The notes below the pieces were generated by a model that searched no databases, was not told where the DNA came from, and saw only the letters and a program-made list of their open reading frames with translations. Shown here one piece after another: positions 1 to 8,402 of a stretch of DNA of 64,000 nucleotides (positions are counted from its first letter, which is position 1; each line of letters starts with the position of its first letter). The translations under genes were made by a program, and so were the position numbers. Source of the stretch: Streptomyces collinus (GTDB lineage: Bacteria; Actinomycetota; Actinomycetes; Streptomycetales; Streptomycetaceae); NCBI RefSeq assembly GCF_031348265.1, contig NZ_CP133771.1:5642001-5706000 (forward strand), written 5' to 3'.

Positions 1-232
1 TCGGTCTGACCGCCCCCGGCCGCAGCGGTGCGAACGCTGGGCTCACTCAACCGATGCCACCCCGCTGTTGCGGCCGTCCCGGCCGTAGGTGGTCGTGTTG
101 CCGCCGGCGTCGTCCGAGCCCGTGCCATCGCGTCCGTCGCGGTCTGCCCTCACGGAACGGTTCGTGGCGCCCGGTCCGCGCGTCGCTGCGGGTGCGCGCG
201 GACCGGGGCCGTCAGGGGGAGCCCGGCAGGGC

Positions 233-652
233 TCAGCGGGACGCGAGCTCGCGCGGGTCCAGGGCCGCCGTGTGGGCGTCCATCCGCTCGGCGGCCAGGA
301 TCGCCGCCGCCGTGTCGGCGCGAGAGGCGGCGACGACCAGCGCCCGGCCCGCCAGGGCGTGCGCCCGCTGGTGCAGGGCCGCCGTACCGCGGTCGCGCCT
401 GCCGCTCATGGCGGCGCGCACCGGAGCGCGTCCCCCGCGCAGCCGGCCCACCTGCTCCGCGAGCCGCTCCGCCGCCCTGTCCAGGTCGGCCGAGGACTGC
501 GTCGCACGCAGCTCGTCCGTGACCGCGAGCAGGGCGGCGAGGTGGCCCGCGAGCTGGATGTCCAGTTCTTCCTCGCGGGAACGGTGGGGGAAGTCGGGGT
601 TGGGGCCGTCCACCGTGCTGTGGACCGACTTGGCGCGGATCGGTTCGTACAT
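233..652 (-). CDS. Small hypothetical protein
   Basis: This encodes 139 residues of an alanine- and arginine-rich, mostly helical, soluble protein that I cannot assign to a family. It has no signal peptide or membrane segment. The ATG at 652 was chosen because AGGAGG sits 7 nt upstream; an in-frame ATG at 685 would add 11 residues but has no ribosome binding site. Residues about 25-60 are strongly charged and amphipathic (REEELDIQ, then LAALLAV), which suggests a helical bundle. It is transcribed in the same direction as the aminotransferase gene but lies downstream of that gene's terminator. Two inverted repeats precede it, so it is probably regulated on its own. Confidence 0.7.
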   Translation of the reverse strand: MYEPIRAKSVHSTVDGPNPDFPHRSREEELDIQLAGHLAALLAVTDELRATQSSADLDRAAERLAEQVGRLRGGRAPVRAAMSGRRDRGTAALHQRAHALAGRALVVAASRADTAAAILAAERMDAHTAALDPRELASR

Positions 653-662
653 GGGAAGGCCT

Positions 663-706
663 CCTGTGTTCTTACAGGAAACCATCCTAGCTTAGATTTC
701 GTCTAA
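663..706 (-). promoter_or_regulatory. Two inverted repeats upstream of the small hypothetical gene
   Basis: Two short inverted repeats lie just upstream of the gene starting at 652. The inner one (CCTGT 674-678 read on the minus strand, ACAGG 663-667, 6-nt spacer) runs into the AGGAGG ribosome binding site and could fold over part of it. The outer one, TTAGA at 692-696 and TCTAA at 702-706 with a 5-nt spacer, has the size and A+T content of a small-regulator operator. The regulator is unknown. Confidence 0.4.
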
Positions 707-729
707 AGTTGAGTCGTTCACAAAACCGG

Positions 730-760
730 ACTGCCCGCACACATAGCGTGAGCGGGCAGT
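730..760 (-). terminator. Terminator of the aminotransferase gene
   Basis: A perfect 9-bp inverted repeat (ACTGCCCGC 730-738, GCGGGCAGT 752-760, 13-nt loop) lies 25 nt beyond the stop codon of the minus-strand aminotransferase gene. It has no U-tract, which is usual in Streptomyces. Confidence 0.6.
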
Positions 761-784
761 CGGGGCAGGCGCGGCAGGGCGGGG

Positions 785-1996
785 TCAGGCCTGGCTGTAG
801 CCGTCCAGGAAGTGGCCGATGCGCCCTATGGCGTCGGTCAGGTCCCCCACCGTCGGCAGGGTCACCACCCGGAAGTGGTCCGGCTCCGGCCAGTTGAAGC
901 CCGTGCCCTGGACGACCATGATCTTCTCGCGCCGGAGCAGGTCAAGGACCATGCGGCGGTCGTCCTTGATCTTGAAGACCTTGGGGTCGAGGCGCGGGAA
1001 GAGGTAGAGCGCCCCCTTCGGTTTCACGCAGCTCACCCCGGGGATCTGGGTCAGCAGCTCGTACGCCGTGTCCCGCTGCTCCCGCAGCCGTCCGCCCGGC
1101 AGTACCAGGTCGTTGATCGTCTGGCGCCCGCTGAGTGCCGCGACGACCCCGTGCTGCCCGGGCATGTTCGCGCACAGACGCATGTTCGCCAGGATCGTCA
1201 GACCCTCGATGTAGGAGTCGGCGTGGGCGCGCGGCCCGGAGATCGACATCCAGCCCACCCGGTAGCCGGCCACCCGGTAGGCCTTCGACATGCCGTTGAA
1301 GGTGAGGGTGAGCAGGTCCGGGGCGACGGAGGCGGTCGGGGTGTGCGTGGCCCCGTCGTAGAGGATCTTGTCGTAGATCTCGTCGGAGCAGACGAGCAGG
1401 TTGTGCCGGCGGGCGATGTCGGTCAGGCCCTTGATCATCGCCTCGTCGTAGACGGCCCCCGTCGGGTTGTTGGGGTTGATGATCACGAGCGCCTTGGTGC
1501 GGTCGGTGACCTTGCGCTCGATGTCGGCGAGGTCCGGCATCCAGTCGGCCTGCTCGTCGCAGCGGTAGTGCACGGCGGTGCCGCCGGACAGGGAGACGGC
1601 GGCGGTCCACAGCGGGTAGTCGGGCGCGGGTACGAGGACCTCGTCGCCGTCGTCCAGCAGGCCCTGCATCGCCATCACGATCAGCTCGGACACGCCGTTG
1701 CCGATGAAGACGTGCTCGACGTCGGTCTCGATGCCGAGGGTCTGGTTGTGCATCACGACGGCCCGGCGCGCGGCCAGCAGGCCCTTGGCGTCTCCGTAGC
1801 CGTGTGCCGACGACACGTTCCGGAGGACGTCCTCCAGGATCTCCGGCGGGCACTCGAAGCCGAACGCTGCCGGGTTGCCGGTGTTCAGCTTGAGGATGCG
1901 GTGCCCTGCCGCTTCCAGGCGCATCGCCTCCTCGAGAACCGGGCCCCGGATCTCGTAACAGACGTTGGCGAGCTTGGTCGACTGGATCACCTGCAT
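785..1996 (-). CDS. PLP-dependent aminotransferase, AlaA/AspC type (fold I)
   Basis: This 403-residue class I/II aminotransferase resembles the AlaA alanine/glutamate-pyruvate aminotransferases. The visible signature is NPNNPTG at residues 174-180, SDEIYD at 204-209 with Asp205 for the pyridine nitrogen, and the PLP lysine K238 in the motif FNGMSKAYR. The N-terminal MQVIQSTKL and the segment NTGNPAAFGF are typical of the AlaA subgroup rather than of true aspartate aminotransferases. The start at 1996 fits the family; the open frame reaches 2098 but the extra 34 residues look non-coding. It acts in the cytosol in nitrogen transfer between alanine or glutamate and 2-oxo acids. It appears monocistronic, ending at the hairpin at 730-760. 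Confidence 0.9.
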   Translation of the reverse strand: MQVIQSTKLANVCYEIRGPVLEEAMRLEAAGHRILKLNTGNPAAFGFECPPEILEDVLRNVSSAHGYGDAKGLLAARRAVVMHNQTLGIETDVEHVFIGNGVSELIVMAMQGLLDDGDEVLVPAPDYPLWTAAVSLSGGTAVHYRCDEQADWMPDLADIERKVTDRTKALVIINPNNPTGAVYDEAMIKGLTDIARRHNLLVCSDEIYDKILYDGATHTPTASVAPDLLTLTFNGMSKAYRVAGYRVGWMSISGPRAHADSYIEGLTILANMRLCANMPGQHGVVAALSGRQTINDLVLPGGRLREQRDTAYELLTQIPGVSCVKPKGALYLFPRLDPKVFKIKDDRRMVLDLLRREKIMVVQGTGFNWPEPDHFRVVTLPTVGDLTDAIGRIGHFLDGYSQA

Positions 1997-2122
1997 GTGT
2001 GGGAGCTTACGGCCCGGTAATGGCTGCCGGGTCGTGTTTTCCGCCACGTGAGACGCGGCTATTTGGGGTGATATCGCCGCACGCTGTCCCACCAGCATCT
2101 TCAGTCCCTAGAATTCGCCGCC

Positions 2123-3217
2123 ATGTCCAAGCCATTCGATTACGCCGACGGAGCGACGGGCGGCGAGCCGCAGGGCCCGCCGAACGTGTACCTGCCGCAG
2201 GAAGCGCCCCCACCGGCGTACGACGCCTACGTGGACCCGGCGGCGGCACACGGCTGGCAGGACGTGTACGACCGGAGCGACCCGGCGGTCACGCCGGCGC
2301 CGGCTGCTCCGCATCCCGCCGAGAGCGCCAACCTCACGGGTGACGCGGGCCACACCGGCGCCCAGGCGTATGCCGACGGCGGTGCGGGGGGCTCCGGCGG
2401 TGGGCACATGTACCCCGGCGGCGGTGCGGACGGTTCCCGCGGAGGGGACGCGTACCCCGACCCTGCGGCGGACGGTTCCGGAACCGGGCACGTGTACCCC
2501 GGCGGCGGTGCGGATGGCTCCCACGGCGGCCAGGTGTACCCCCGCGATGCCGCGGACGGCTCCCGCAGCGGGCACGTGTACCCCGGCGGCGATGCCCACG
2601 ACTCCCACAGTGGACCCGCCTACCCCGCCCCGGCCCCCGGCCCCGCCCCCATCTCAGCCCACCCCCACCCCCACCCCCACCCCGGCGGCCCCGACGGCCC
2701 CGGCGGTGTCGGTGAGACCCGGGAGCTGCCCGTGGTGCCGGGGGTGGGTGGCCGGGGCGGTGCCGGGCGTCGGGCCCGGCGGAAGCCCGCCGCCTGGCGG
2801 TCGCGTCGCGTGGCGGTCGCCGCCGGGGCCGTGGGGGCCGTGTCGGCGGCCGTCATCGTCGCCGGGTTCTCCTTCTCCGGTGCGCCTTCCGGCGGGACGC
2901 GCGGCGGTGAAGGGGGCCGCACGGATCCGGCGACGGGGGAGTCGTCGGCGGTGTCCCCCACGGACACCGGTCGGCCGGCAAGCCCCGACGCCCCGCTCTC
3001 GGGGCGGTCTGACGGGCCGTCCGGTGCCGCGTCCGCGAGCCCGTCGCCCGAGGCGAGCCGGACCCCGTCCGGGTCCGGTACGGACGGCGCGGGCCCCCCG
3101 GCCGCCGCCACGACCACCGCTCCGGTGGAATCCGGACCCAGCTCCACCGCACCGGCCCCCGGCAGGCCCGACGGGAAACCCGGGCACGGTCCCGGCGGCA
3201 CCAAGGGACCCAAGTGA
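2123..3217 (+). CDS. Proline/glycine-rich single-pass membrane protein with imperfect repeats
   Basis: This 364-residue protein is mostly low complexity. Residues about 83-168 contain five or six degenerate repeats of 15-16 residues around the core DGS..G.VYPGG, followed by a short His-Pro run (about 180-187). One transmembrane helix lies at about 230-252 and is preceded by a basic stretch (GRRARRKPAAWRSRR), which predicts the repeat half in the cytosol and the Ser/Pro/Thr-rich tail (253-364) outside. No catalytic domain is visible. Proteins of this layout are common in Streptomyces and are usually unnamed. The ATG at 2123 has only a weak ribosome binding site. Confidence 0.75.
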   Translation: MSKPFDYADGATGGEPQGPPNVYLPQEAPPPAYDAYVDPAAAHGWQDVYDRSDPAVTPAPAAPHPAESANLTGDAGHTGAQAYADGGAGGSGGGHMYPGGGADGSRGGDAYPDPAADGSGTGHVYPGGGADGSHGGQVYPRDAADGSRSGHVYPGGDAHDSHSGPAYPAPAPGPAPISAHPHPHPHPGGPDGPGGVGETRELPVVPGVGGRGGAGRRARRKPAAWRSRRVAVAAGAVGAVSAAVIVAGFSFSGAPSGGTRGGEGGRTDPATGESSAVSPTDTGRPASPDAPLSGRSDGPSGAASASPSPEASRTPSGSGTDGAGPPAAATTTAPVESGPSSTAPAPGRPDGKPGHGPGGTKGPK

Positions 3218-3378
3218 CCGGTCCGTAAGGGCGGTTGAGTAGGGTCGGACAGGACGCCGGGATTCCGGTTGTGGAACAGGTTCTTGTGCCGCCCTCTCGC
3301 GACGATCACAATGCACATGACAACAGTGCAGGCGGCCGGAGGATTTCCGGTCGCCTCCGTCGCAAGAGGGGACCCCCC

Positions 3379-4305
3379 ATGAGAAAACCTCTCGCCGCCG
3401 CGTTCTGCGCCCTGGCGATAGCCGGGGCCGGCGCGGCCCCCGCGGCCGCTGCCGATGCCGCCCCCACGGGCGTCGGCAAGACCGCGGACACGGGCTCGGC
3501 CACCTCCGCCGTCTCCGGCGTGGTCTCGTCCGTGGAGCAGACGCTGTCCGGCCTCCGCGGTCCGCAGACCAAAGCGGTGAACTTCGCCGGCACCGTCGCG
3601 CTCAGCAACTGCTCCGGCTCCGTCGTCCGCATGCCGGACGCCGAGGACAACGACCCGGCGCTCGTGATGACCAACGGCCACTGCCTGGAGTCCGGGTTCC
3701 CCGGCCCCGGCGAGGTCCTCGTCGACAAGGCGTCCAGCCGCACCTTCACCCTGCTCAACGCCTCCGGCTCGCGCGTCGCCACCCTGCGCGCCGCCAAGCT
3801 GGCCTACGGCACGATGACCGACACGGACGTCGCGCTGTACCAGCTCACCACCACGTACGCGCAGATCAAGAGCTCGTACAACATCAACGCGCTGACGCTG
3901 AGCGACAGTCACCCGGTCGCCGGCACCGCCATCGGTATCCCCTCCGGCTACTGGAAGCGCATCTACAGCTGCTCCATCGACGGGTTCGTCCCCACCCTGA
4001 AGGAGGGCGACTGGACCTGGAAGGACTCGGTCCGCTACACCTCCGCCTGCAACACCATCGGCGGCACGTCCGGCTCGCCCGTCGTCGACCAGGCCACCAA
4101 CAAGGTCGTCGCCATCAACAACACCGGCAACGAGGACGGTGAGCGCTGCACGGTGAACAACCCCTGCGAGGTCGACGCGAACGGCACCGTGACCGTCCGC
4201 AAGGGCATCAACTACGCCCAGCAGACCTACGGGATCCCGGCCTGCGTCGGGATCGACAGCAAGCTCGACCTGAGCGCGAGCGGCTGCACCCTGCCCAAGC
4301 CGTAA
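3379..4305 (+). CDS. Secreted trypsin-like serine protease
   Basis: This 308-residue protein starts with a signal peptide (MRKPLAAAFCALAIAGAG, cleavage after about residue 25 in AAAADA) and folds as a chymotrypsin-like protease. The catalytic triad is visible: His101 in TNGHC, Asp150 in TDTDVAL and Ser231 in GGTSGSPV. An 18-kDa mature core follows a short pro-region. Cys78-Cys102 and Cys198-Cys224 are plausible disulfides. The ATG at 3379 was chosen because it gives a clean signal peptide and follows AGAGGGG; the frame is open upstream to 3235. It probably digests extracellular protein during saprophytic growth. The gene shares its terminator with the convergent D-aminoacylase gene. Confidence 0.9.
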   Translation: MRKPLAAAFCALAIAGAGAAPAAAADAAPTGVGKTADTGSATSAVSGVVSSVEQTLSGLRGPQTKAVNFAGTVALSNCSGSVVRMPDAEDNDPALVMTNGHCLESGFPGPGEVLVDKASSRTFTLLNASGSRVATLRAAKLAYGTMTDTDVALYQLTTTYAQIKSSYNINALTLSDSHPVAGTAIGIPSGYWKRIYSCSIDGFVPTLKEGDWTWKDSVRYTSACNTIGGTSGSPVVDQATNKVVAINNTGNEDGERCTVNNPCEVDANGTVTVRKGINYAQQTYGIPACVGIDSKLDLSASGCTLPKP

Positions 4306-4319
4306 GGCAGGCAGGGTGC
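4286..4319. terminator. Bidirectional terminator between protease and D-aminoacylase genes
   Basis: A perfect 10-bp inverted repeat (GCACCCTGCC 4286-4295, GGCAGGGTGC 4310-4319) spans the protease stop codon and lies just before the end of the convergent gene, so it can serve both. Confidence 0.6.
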
Positions 4320-4330
4320 CGGCCGGGCGG

Positions 4331-5944
4331 TCACGCGGGAGGAGTCCTGCGGACCGCCCGGCCCGCCAGTACGTCCGTGCGCCGGCCGTCCTCGATCACG
4401 AACCGGCCGTCGACCAGGACGTGCGGGATGCCCGTCGGGAGCGTGCGCGGCTGCGCGAACGTGGAGCCCGCCGCGACCGTTGCCGGGTCGAAGAGCACCA
4501 GGTCGGCCTTGTACCCCTCGCGCACCAGGCCCCGGTCGGGCAGCCGGAGCCGTGCCGCCGGGCGGGACGTGAGGTGCGCGACGCACTCCTCCAGCGACAG
4601 CACCCCCAACTCCCTGACGTAGTGCCCGAGGTAGTGCGGGAAGGTGCCGTAGGCACGCGGGTGGGGTTTCGCGCCCTGGAGGATGCCGTCCGAGCCGCCG
4701 GTGTGCACCCGGTGGCGCATGATCTCCCGGACGTTCTCCTCGTGGCCCACGTGCTGGAGGATGGTCGGGGCCAGCCGGTCGGCCAGCAGCAGCCCGCGTG
4801 CGGTCTCCCAGCACGTCTCGCCCCGTCGGTCCGCCGACTCCTGGACCGTCCGGCCGACGAAATCCGCCAGGGCCGGGTCGCCCACGCCGGAGATCTCGAT
4901 CGTGTCCCACTCGACGGGCACGCCGTGGCAGCCGTCCGAGCCGGTGACCTCCAGGTCGTGGCGGACGCGTTCCGCGGTGCCGGGGTCCGCCAGCCGCCTC
5001 AGGGTCTCCTCCGGGCCGCCCTCGCTCGCCCAGCTCGGCAGCACGGCCGCCAGCGTCGTGCAGCCCGGTGTGTACGGGTAGGTGTCGAGGCTGATGTCGG
5101 ACCCGGCCGCGAGCGCCTCGTCCAGCAGGGCCAGCAGCTCGGGCGCCCGGCCCTTGTTCACGCCGAAGTTCATGGTGGCGTGCGCGAGGTGGAGGGAGCA
5201 GCCCGCCTCCCGGGTCAGCGCCACCATCTCCTCGTACGCCTGGAGGGCCCCGGCGCCGTAGGAGCGGTGGTGCGGGCAGTAGTAGCCGCCGTACGACGTC
5301 ACCACCCGGCACAGTTCGGTCAGTTCGGCGTCCCGCGCGTACATGCCCGGGGTGTACGTCAGCCCCGACGACATGCCGACGGCGCCCTGCTCCAAGCCCT
5401 CGGCCACCGACTGCCGCATCCGGTCCAGCTCCTGCGGTGTGGCCGCGCGGTCCTCCCAGCCGACGGCGAGCGCCCGGACCGTGCCCTGCGGGATCAGGTA
5501 GGCCGCGTTCACGGCGATCCCGCGGTCCAGCCGGTCCAGGTACTCGCCGACCGTGCGCCAGTCGAAGTCGATGTCGTCACCCGGGCCGTTCCACCCGGCG
5601 ATCGCCCGCCGCACCTCGCCGAGCGTGCGGTCGTCGACCGGTGCGTACGACAGGCCGTCCTGGCCGACGACCTCCAGGGTGACGCCCTGCGCGGCCTTGG
5701 CGCTGTGGTCGGGGTCGCGCAGCAGCGCCAGGTCGCTGTGGGCGTGCATGTCGACGAAACCGGGGGAGAGGACCAGGCCCTCGGCGTCCAGTTCCCGGCG
5801 CGCCTTCGGCCGCTGGCAGCCGGCCGCCGCGGCCTCCTTGACGATCGACACGATCCGGCCGCCGTCGACCACGACATCGGCCCGGTAGGAGTCCGAGCCG
5901 GAGCCGTCGACGACGTCGGCGTCCCGGATGACGAGTTCTTCCAT
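4331..5944 (-). CDS. N-acyl-D-amino-acid deacylase (D-aminoacylase), amidohydrolase family
   Basis: This 537-residue amidohydrolase removes the acyl group from N-acyl-D-amino acids. It has the family architecture: a small beta domain built from both termini and a metal-dependent TIM barrel. The first metal motif is HAHSD at residues 67-71, the barrel histidines appear in CPHHRSYG and LHLAHAT, and the catalytic aspartate lies in GGSDGI. The segment GVTLEVVGQDG replaces the classical GVTxxVVGNCG, so the metal-ligand cysteine of Alcaligenes D-aminoacylase is Asp here. It starts 13 bp downstream of the deaminase gene and is almost certainly co-transcribed with it, which fits a pathway from N-acyl-D-amino acid to free D-amino acid to 2-oxo acid. 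Confidence 0.88.
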   Translation of the reverse strand: MEELVIRDADVVDGSGSDSYRADVVVDGGRIVSIVKEAAAAGCQRPKARRELDAEGLVLSPGFVDMHAHSDLALLRDPDHSAKAAQGVTLEVVGQDGLSYAPVDDRTLGEVRRAIAGWNGPGDDIDFDWRTVGEYLDRLDRGIAVNAAYLIPQGTVRALAVGWEDRAATPQELDRMRQSVAEGLEQGAVGMSSGLTYTPGMYARDAELTELCRVVTSYGGYYCPHHRSYGAGALQAYEEMVALTREAGCSLHLAHATMNFGVNKGRAPELLALLDEALAAGSDISLDTYPYTPGCTTLAAVLPSWASEGGPEETLRRLADPGTAERVRHDLEVTGSDGCHGVPVEWDTIEISGVGDPALADFVGRTVQESADRRGETCWETARGLLLADRLAPTILQHVGHEENVREIMRHRVHTGGSDGILQGAKPHPRAYGTFPHYLGHYVRELGVLSLEECVAHLTSRPAARLRLPDRGLVREGYKADLVLFDPATVAAGSTFAQPRTLPTGIPHVLVDGRFVIEDGRRTDVLAGRAVRRTPPA

Positions 5945-5957
5945 CGCTGACGGCCTC

Positions 5958-7232
5958 CTAGAAGAACGTGCGGACGTAGTCGACGACCGTGCCGTCCGCC
6001 TCCGCGACGGGGATCAGCTGCCACTTGTCGAACGAGGTGCACGGGTGGGACAGCCCGAGCCCGACCCAGTCGCCGACCTCCAGGTCCGCCTCCGGCGTGG
6101 TGGCGAGCCAGGCGTGCTGGTCCGACAGGGCCGTCACGGACACGCCCGTCGCCGGGCGCTCGGCGGCGTCCCGGCGGATCACCTGGGCGAAGGGCAGGTC
6201 GAGGTCGTAGGCCGCGTCCCGCTTGCCCGCGTTGACGAAGGCCTGCTCGGCGGAGGGGCGTGACACCACCTGCGTCCACAGGCGGAACGCCGGCTCCAGC
6301 GCGCCCTCCTCGGGGACCCGGTTGAACGGGGTCAGCTTGCGGTAGTGGCCGTCGTCGTGCGAGACGTACGCGCCCGAGCGCAGCAACTTCAGTACGGGAA
6401 GGGAGAGTTCGGGGATCTCCGCGAAGACCTCGGCGACCGCGTCGAACCAGGCGCTGCCGCCCGCGCTGACGATGATCCGGTCCAGCCCGGTGAACCGTCC
6501 GGCCTTGTCGAAGTCGGCGGCGAGCGCGACCAGCCGCCGCAGCCACGCCGTCACCCGCTCGGTGTCGGCCTTCGGCACCTCGCCCTCGTAGCCCGCGACG
6601 CCGACGAGCCGCAGCGTCCGCGTGCCCGCCACGGCGTCCGCGACCGCCGCGCACTCCGCCTCCGTACGGACACCGGTCCGGGCGCCCTCGCCCGCGGCGA
6701 GCTCGACCACGACGTCCACGGGGCGCGTGGCACCCCGCAGGGCGGCGTCCATCAGCTCGACCCCCCGCACCGAGTCGACGTAACACACCAGCTCGAAATC
6801 CGGGTCGGCGTCCAGTTCGGCCGCGATCCAGCGCAGGGCCGCCGCGTCGACCAGCTCGTTGGCGAGGAACACGCGCCGCGTCCCGAAGGCCCGCGCCACC
6901 CGCACCTGGTGCGGCACGGCCAGCGTGATGCCCCACGCCCCGTGCTCGATCTGCCGCTGGAACAGCTGCGGTGCCATCGAGGTCTTGCCGTGCGGCGCGA
7001 AGGCGAGGCCGTGCCGGGCCGCGTACGTCTCCATGAGCTTCAGGTTGTGCTCCAGGCGCTCGGCGGACAGCGCGAGCACGGGCGTCGCGAAGCCGCCCGT
7101 GAAGAGGTTGCGGCGCTGGCCGGCCAGCTCGGCGACGGTCAGCCCGTCGGCGTCCGGCGGGAGGCCCTTGAAGCGGTGGTCGACGCGCTCGGCGGCGAGC
7201 CGGGCGAGGGACTGGGCGCTGTCGGCCGTCAT
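5958..7232 (-). CDS. PLP- and metal-dependent amino acid deaminase, DSD1/D-threonine aldolase family
   Basis: This 424-residue protein has the alanine-racemase-like fold III barrel with a C-terminal beta domain, as in eukaryotic D-serine dehydratase and D-threonine aldolase. The PLP lysine is K83 in APHGKTSMAP. The C-terminal metal site is visible as HPC (His396, Cys398) in LSHPCTSFD, matching the zinc His/Cys pair of DSD1. It likely converts a D-amino acid such as D-serine to a 2-oxo acid and ammonia through an enamine/imine. The neighbouring RidA protein would hydrolyse that intermediate, which supports this role. It is the first gene of the leftward operon with the D-aminoacylase and is divergent from the kinase-iclR-ridA-gntP operon. 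The substrate is inferred. Confidence 0.85.
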   Translation of the reverse strand: MTADSAQSLARLAAERVDHRFKGLPPDADGLTVAELAGQRRNLFTGGFATPVLALSAERLEHNLKLMETYAARHGLAFAPHGKTSMAPQLFQRQIEHGAWGITLAVPHQVRVARAFGTRRVFLANELVDAAALRWIAAELDADPDFELVCYVDSVRGVELMDAALRGATRPVDVVVELAAGEGARTGVRTEAECAAVADAVAGTRTLRLVGVAGYEGEVPKADTERVTAWLRRLVALAADFDKAGRFTGLDRIIVSAGGSAWFDAVAEVFAEIPELSLPVLKLLRSGAYVSHDDGHYRKLTPFNRVPEEGALEPAFRLWTQVVSRPSAEQAFVNAGKRDAAYDLDLPFAQVIRRDAAERPATGVSVTALSDQHAWLATTPEADLEVGDWVGLGLSHPCTSFDKWQLIPVAEADGTVVDYVRTFF

Positions 7233-7253
7233 GGAGCCTCCCTGATCTGCGGT

Positions 7254-7270
7254 GTTGCAGTATCTGCAAC
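7254..7270. promoter_or_regulatory. Perfect palindromic operator in the divergent D-amino-acid locus
   Basis: GTTGCAG-tat-CTGCAAC is a perfect 7+3+7 inverted repeat in the 135-bp gap between the divergent deaminase (start 7232) and kinase (start 7368) genes. Its place next to a co-transcribed IclR-family gene makes IclR the obvious candidate to bind it and control both operons. Confidence 0.65.
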
Positions 7271-7367
7271 CTTCATTGCGTATGTCGCTGAACGCTGTCT
7301 AACATCTCGGCCACCGCCGGTCAATGAAACCGCCACCCACCGAAGCCGCCGAGGAGCTACGAGCATC

Positions 7368-8402
7368 GTGACCCCCACCGGACCCTGCAACGCCCCCGAC
7401 GTCGTGGACGTCGTCGCGCTCGGCGAGTCCATGGTCACGTTCCTGCCCTCCCGGCCGGGCCGCCTCGCCGACGTGCCGTCCTTCGAGCGGGGGATCGGCG
7501 GGGCGGAGTCGAACGTGGCGTGCGTGCTGGCGGCGGCAGGGCACTCCGTGCGGTGGGTCAGCGCGGTCGGCGCCGACGGCTTCGGCGACCACCTCGTCGA
7601 GGAGATCGGGTCCTACGGCGTCGACGTCACGTCCGTACGGCGCGATCCGGCGCGTCCGACCGGGATCTACTTCCGCACGGCGGGGGACCGGGCCGGCGAC
7701 GCCCACGAGGTGGCCTACTACCGGGCCGGATCGGCCGCCTCGGCGATGTCCGCCGCCACGGTGGACCCGGCGGCGGTGCGCTCCGGGCGCGTGCTGCACC
7801 TCTCCGGGATCACCGCCGCGCTGTCCCCGGACTGCCTCGGCCTGCTGCGCGAGCTGACCGCCCGCCGCCCCGGCCGGCCCCTGGTCTCCTTCGACGTCAA
7901 CCACCGTCCCGGCCTGTGGCGCGACACGGACGCCCCGACGGTGCTGCGCGATCTCGCCCGGGGCGCGGACCTCGTGTTCGTCGGGCAGGACGAGGCGTGG
8001 GGCCTGCACAGCCCCGAGGCCGTCCGCGCCGCCCTCCCCGAACCCGAGGTGCTGGTCGTCAAGCAGGGCGCCGCCGGAGCCACCGTCTTCGAGCGGCGGG
8101 ACGTCACCTTCGTCCCCGCACCCCGGGTCGACGTCGTCGCCGAGGTCGGTGCGGGCGACGCCTTCGCCGCCGGGTTCCTCTCCGCCACCCTGCGCGCACT
8201 GCCCGTACGGGACCGGCTGCGGCACGGCCACCTCATGGCCGCCGCCGCGCTCACCGTCCCCGGCGACCTCGCCACACCGGCCTCGCGGGAGCACACCGAC
8301 CGGCTCGTCGCCCTGGACGACGCGGCATGGGGGAGACTGCGACTCGGCCCGGGCTGGACCGAGGAGACACAGCGGGCCGCCGAGGAGGTACGAACGCCAT
8401 GA
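7368..8402 (+). CDS. PfkB-family sugar kinase (2-keto-3-deoxygluconate kinase-like)
   Basis: This 344-residue ribokinase-fold kinase carries both PfkB signatures: the N-terminal GGAESNVACVLA segment (about 44-55) and the C-terminal anion hole and catalytic base in EVGAGDAFAAGF, with Asp264 as the base. The N-terminal VVALGESMVTFLP and the NHRPGLW segment resemble KDG kinases. The start is a GTG at 7368 with GGAG upstream; the open frame runs back into the divergent gene region and is not used. It is the first gene of an operon with iclR (4-bp ATGA overlap), ridA and gntP. The sugar acid it phosphorylates is not evident, and its link to D-amino acid breakdown is only by position. Confidence 0.85.
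   Translation: MTPTGPCNAPDVVDVVALGESMVTFLPSRPGRLADVPSFERGIGGAESNVACVLAAAGHSVRWVSAVGADGFGDHLVEEIGSYGVDVTSVRRDPARPTGIYFRTAGDRAGDAHEVAYYRAGSAASAMSAATVDPAAVRSGRVLHLSGITAALSPDCLGLLRELTARRPGRPLVSFDVNHRPGLWRDTDAPTVLRDLARGADLVFVGQDEAWGLHSPEAVRAALPEPEVLVVKQGAAGATVFERRDVTFVPAPRVDVVAEVGAGDAFAAGFLSATLRALPVRDRLRHGHLMAAAALTVPGDLATPASREHTDRLVALDDAAWGRLRLGPGWTEETQRAAEEVRTP

Noticed and set aside
45..232. Minus-strand frame (ending near 45) that continues from the reading frame overlapping the first gene, with a Gly/Asp-rich tail
   Set aside because: It lies in another frame of the 233-652 gene, has no start with a ribosome binding site and is probably chance openness of GC-rich DNA. A frameshifted longer gene could not be shown.
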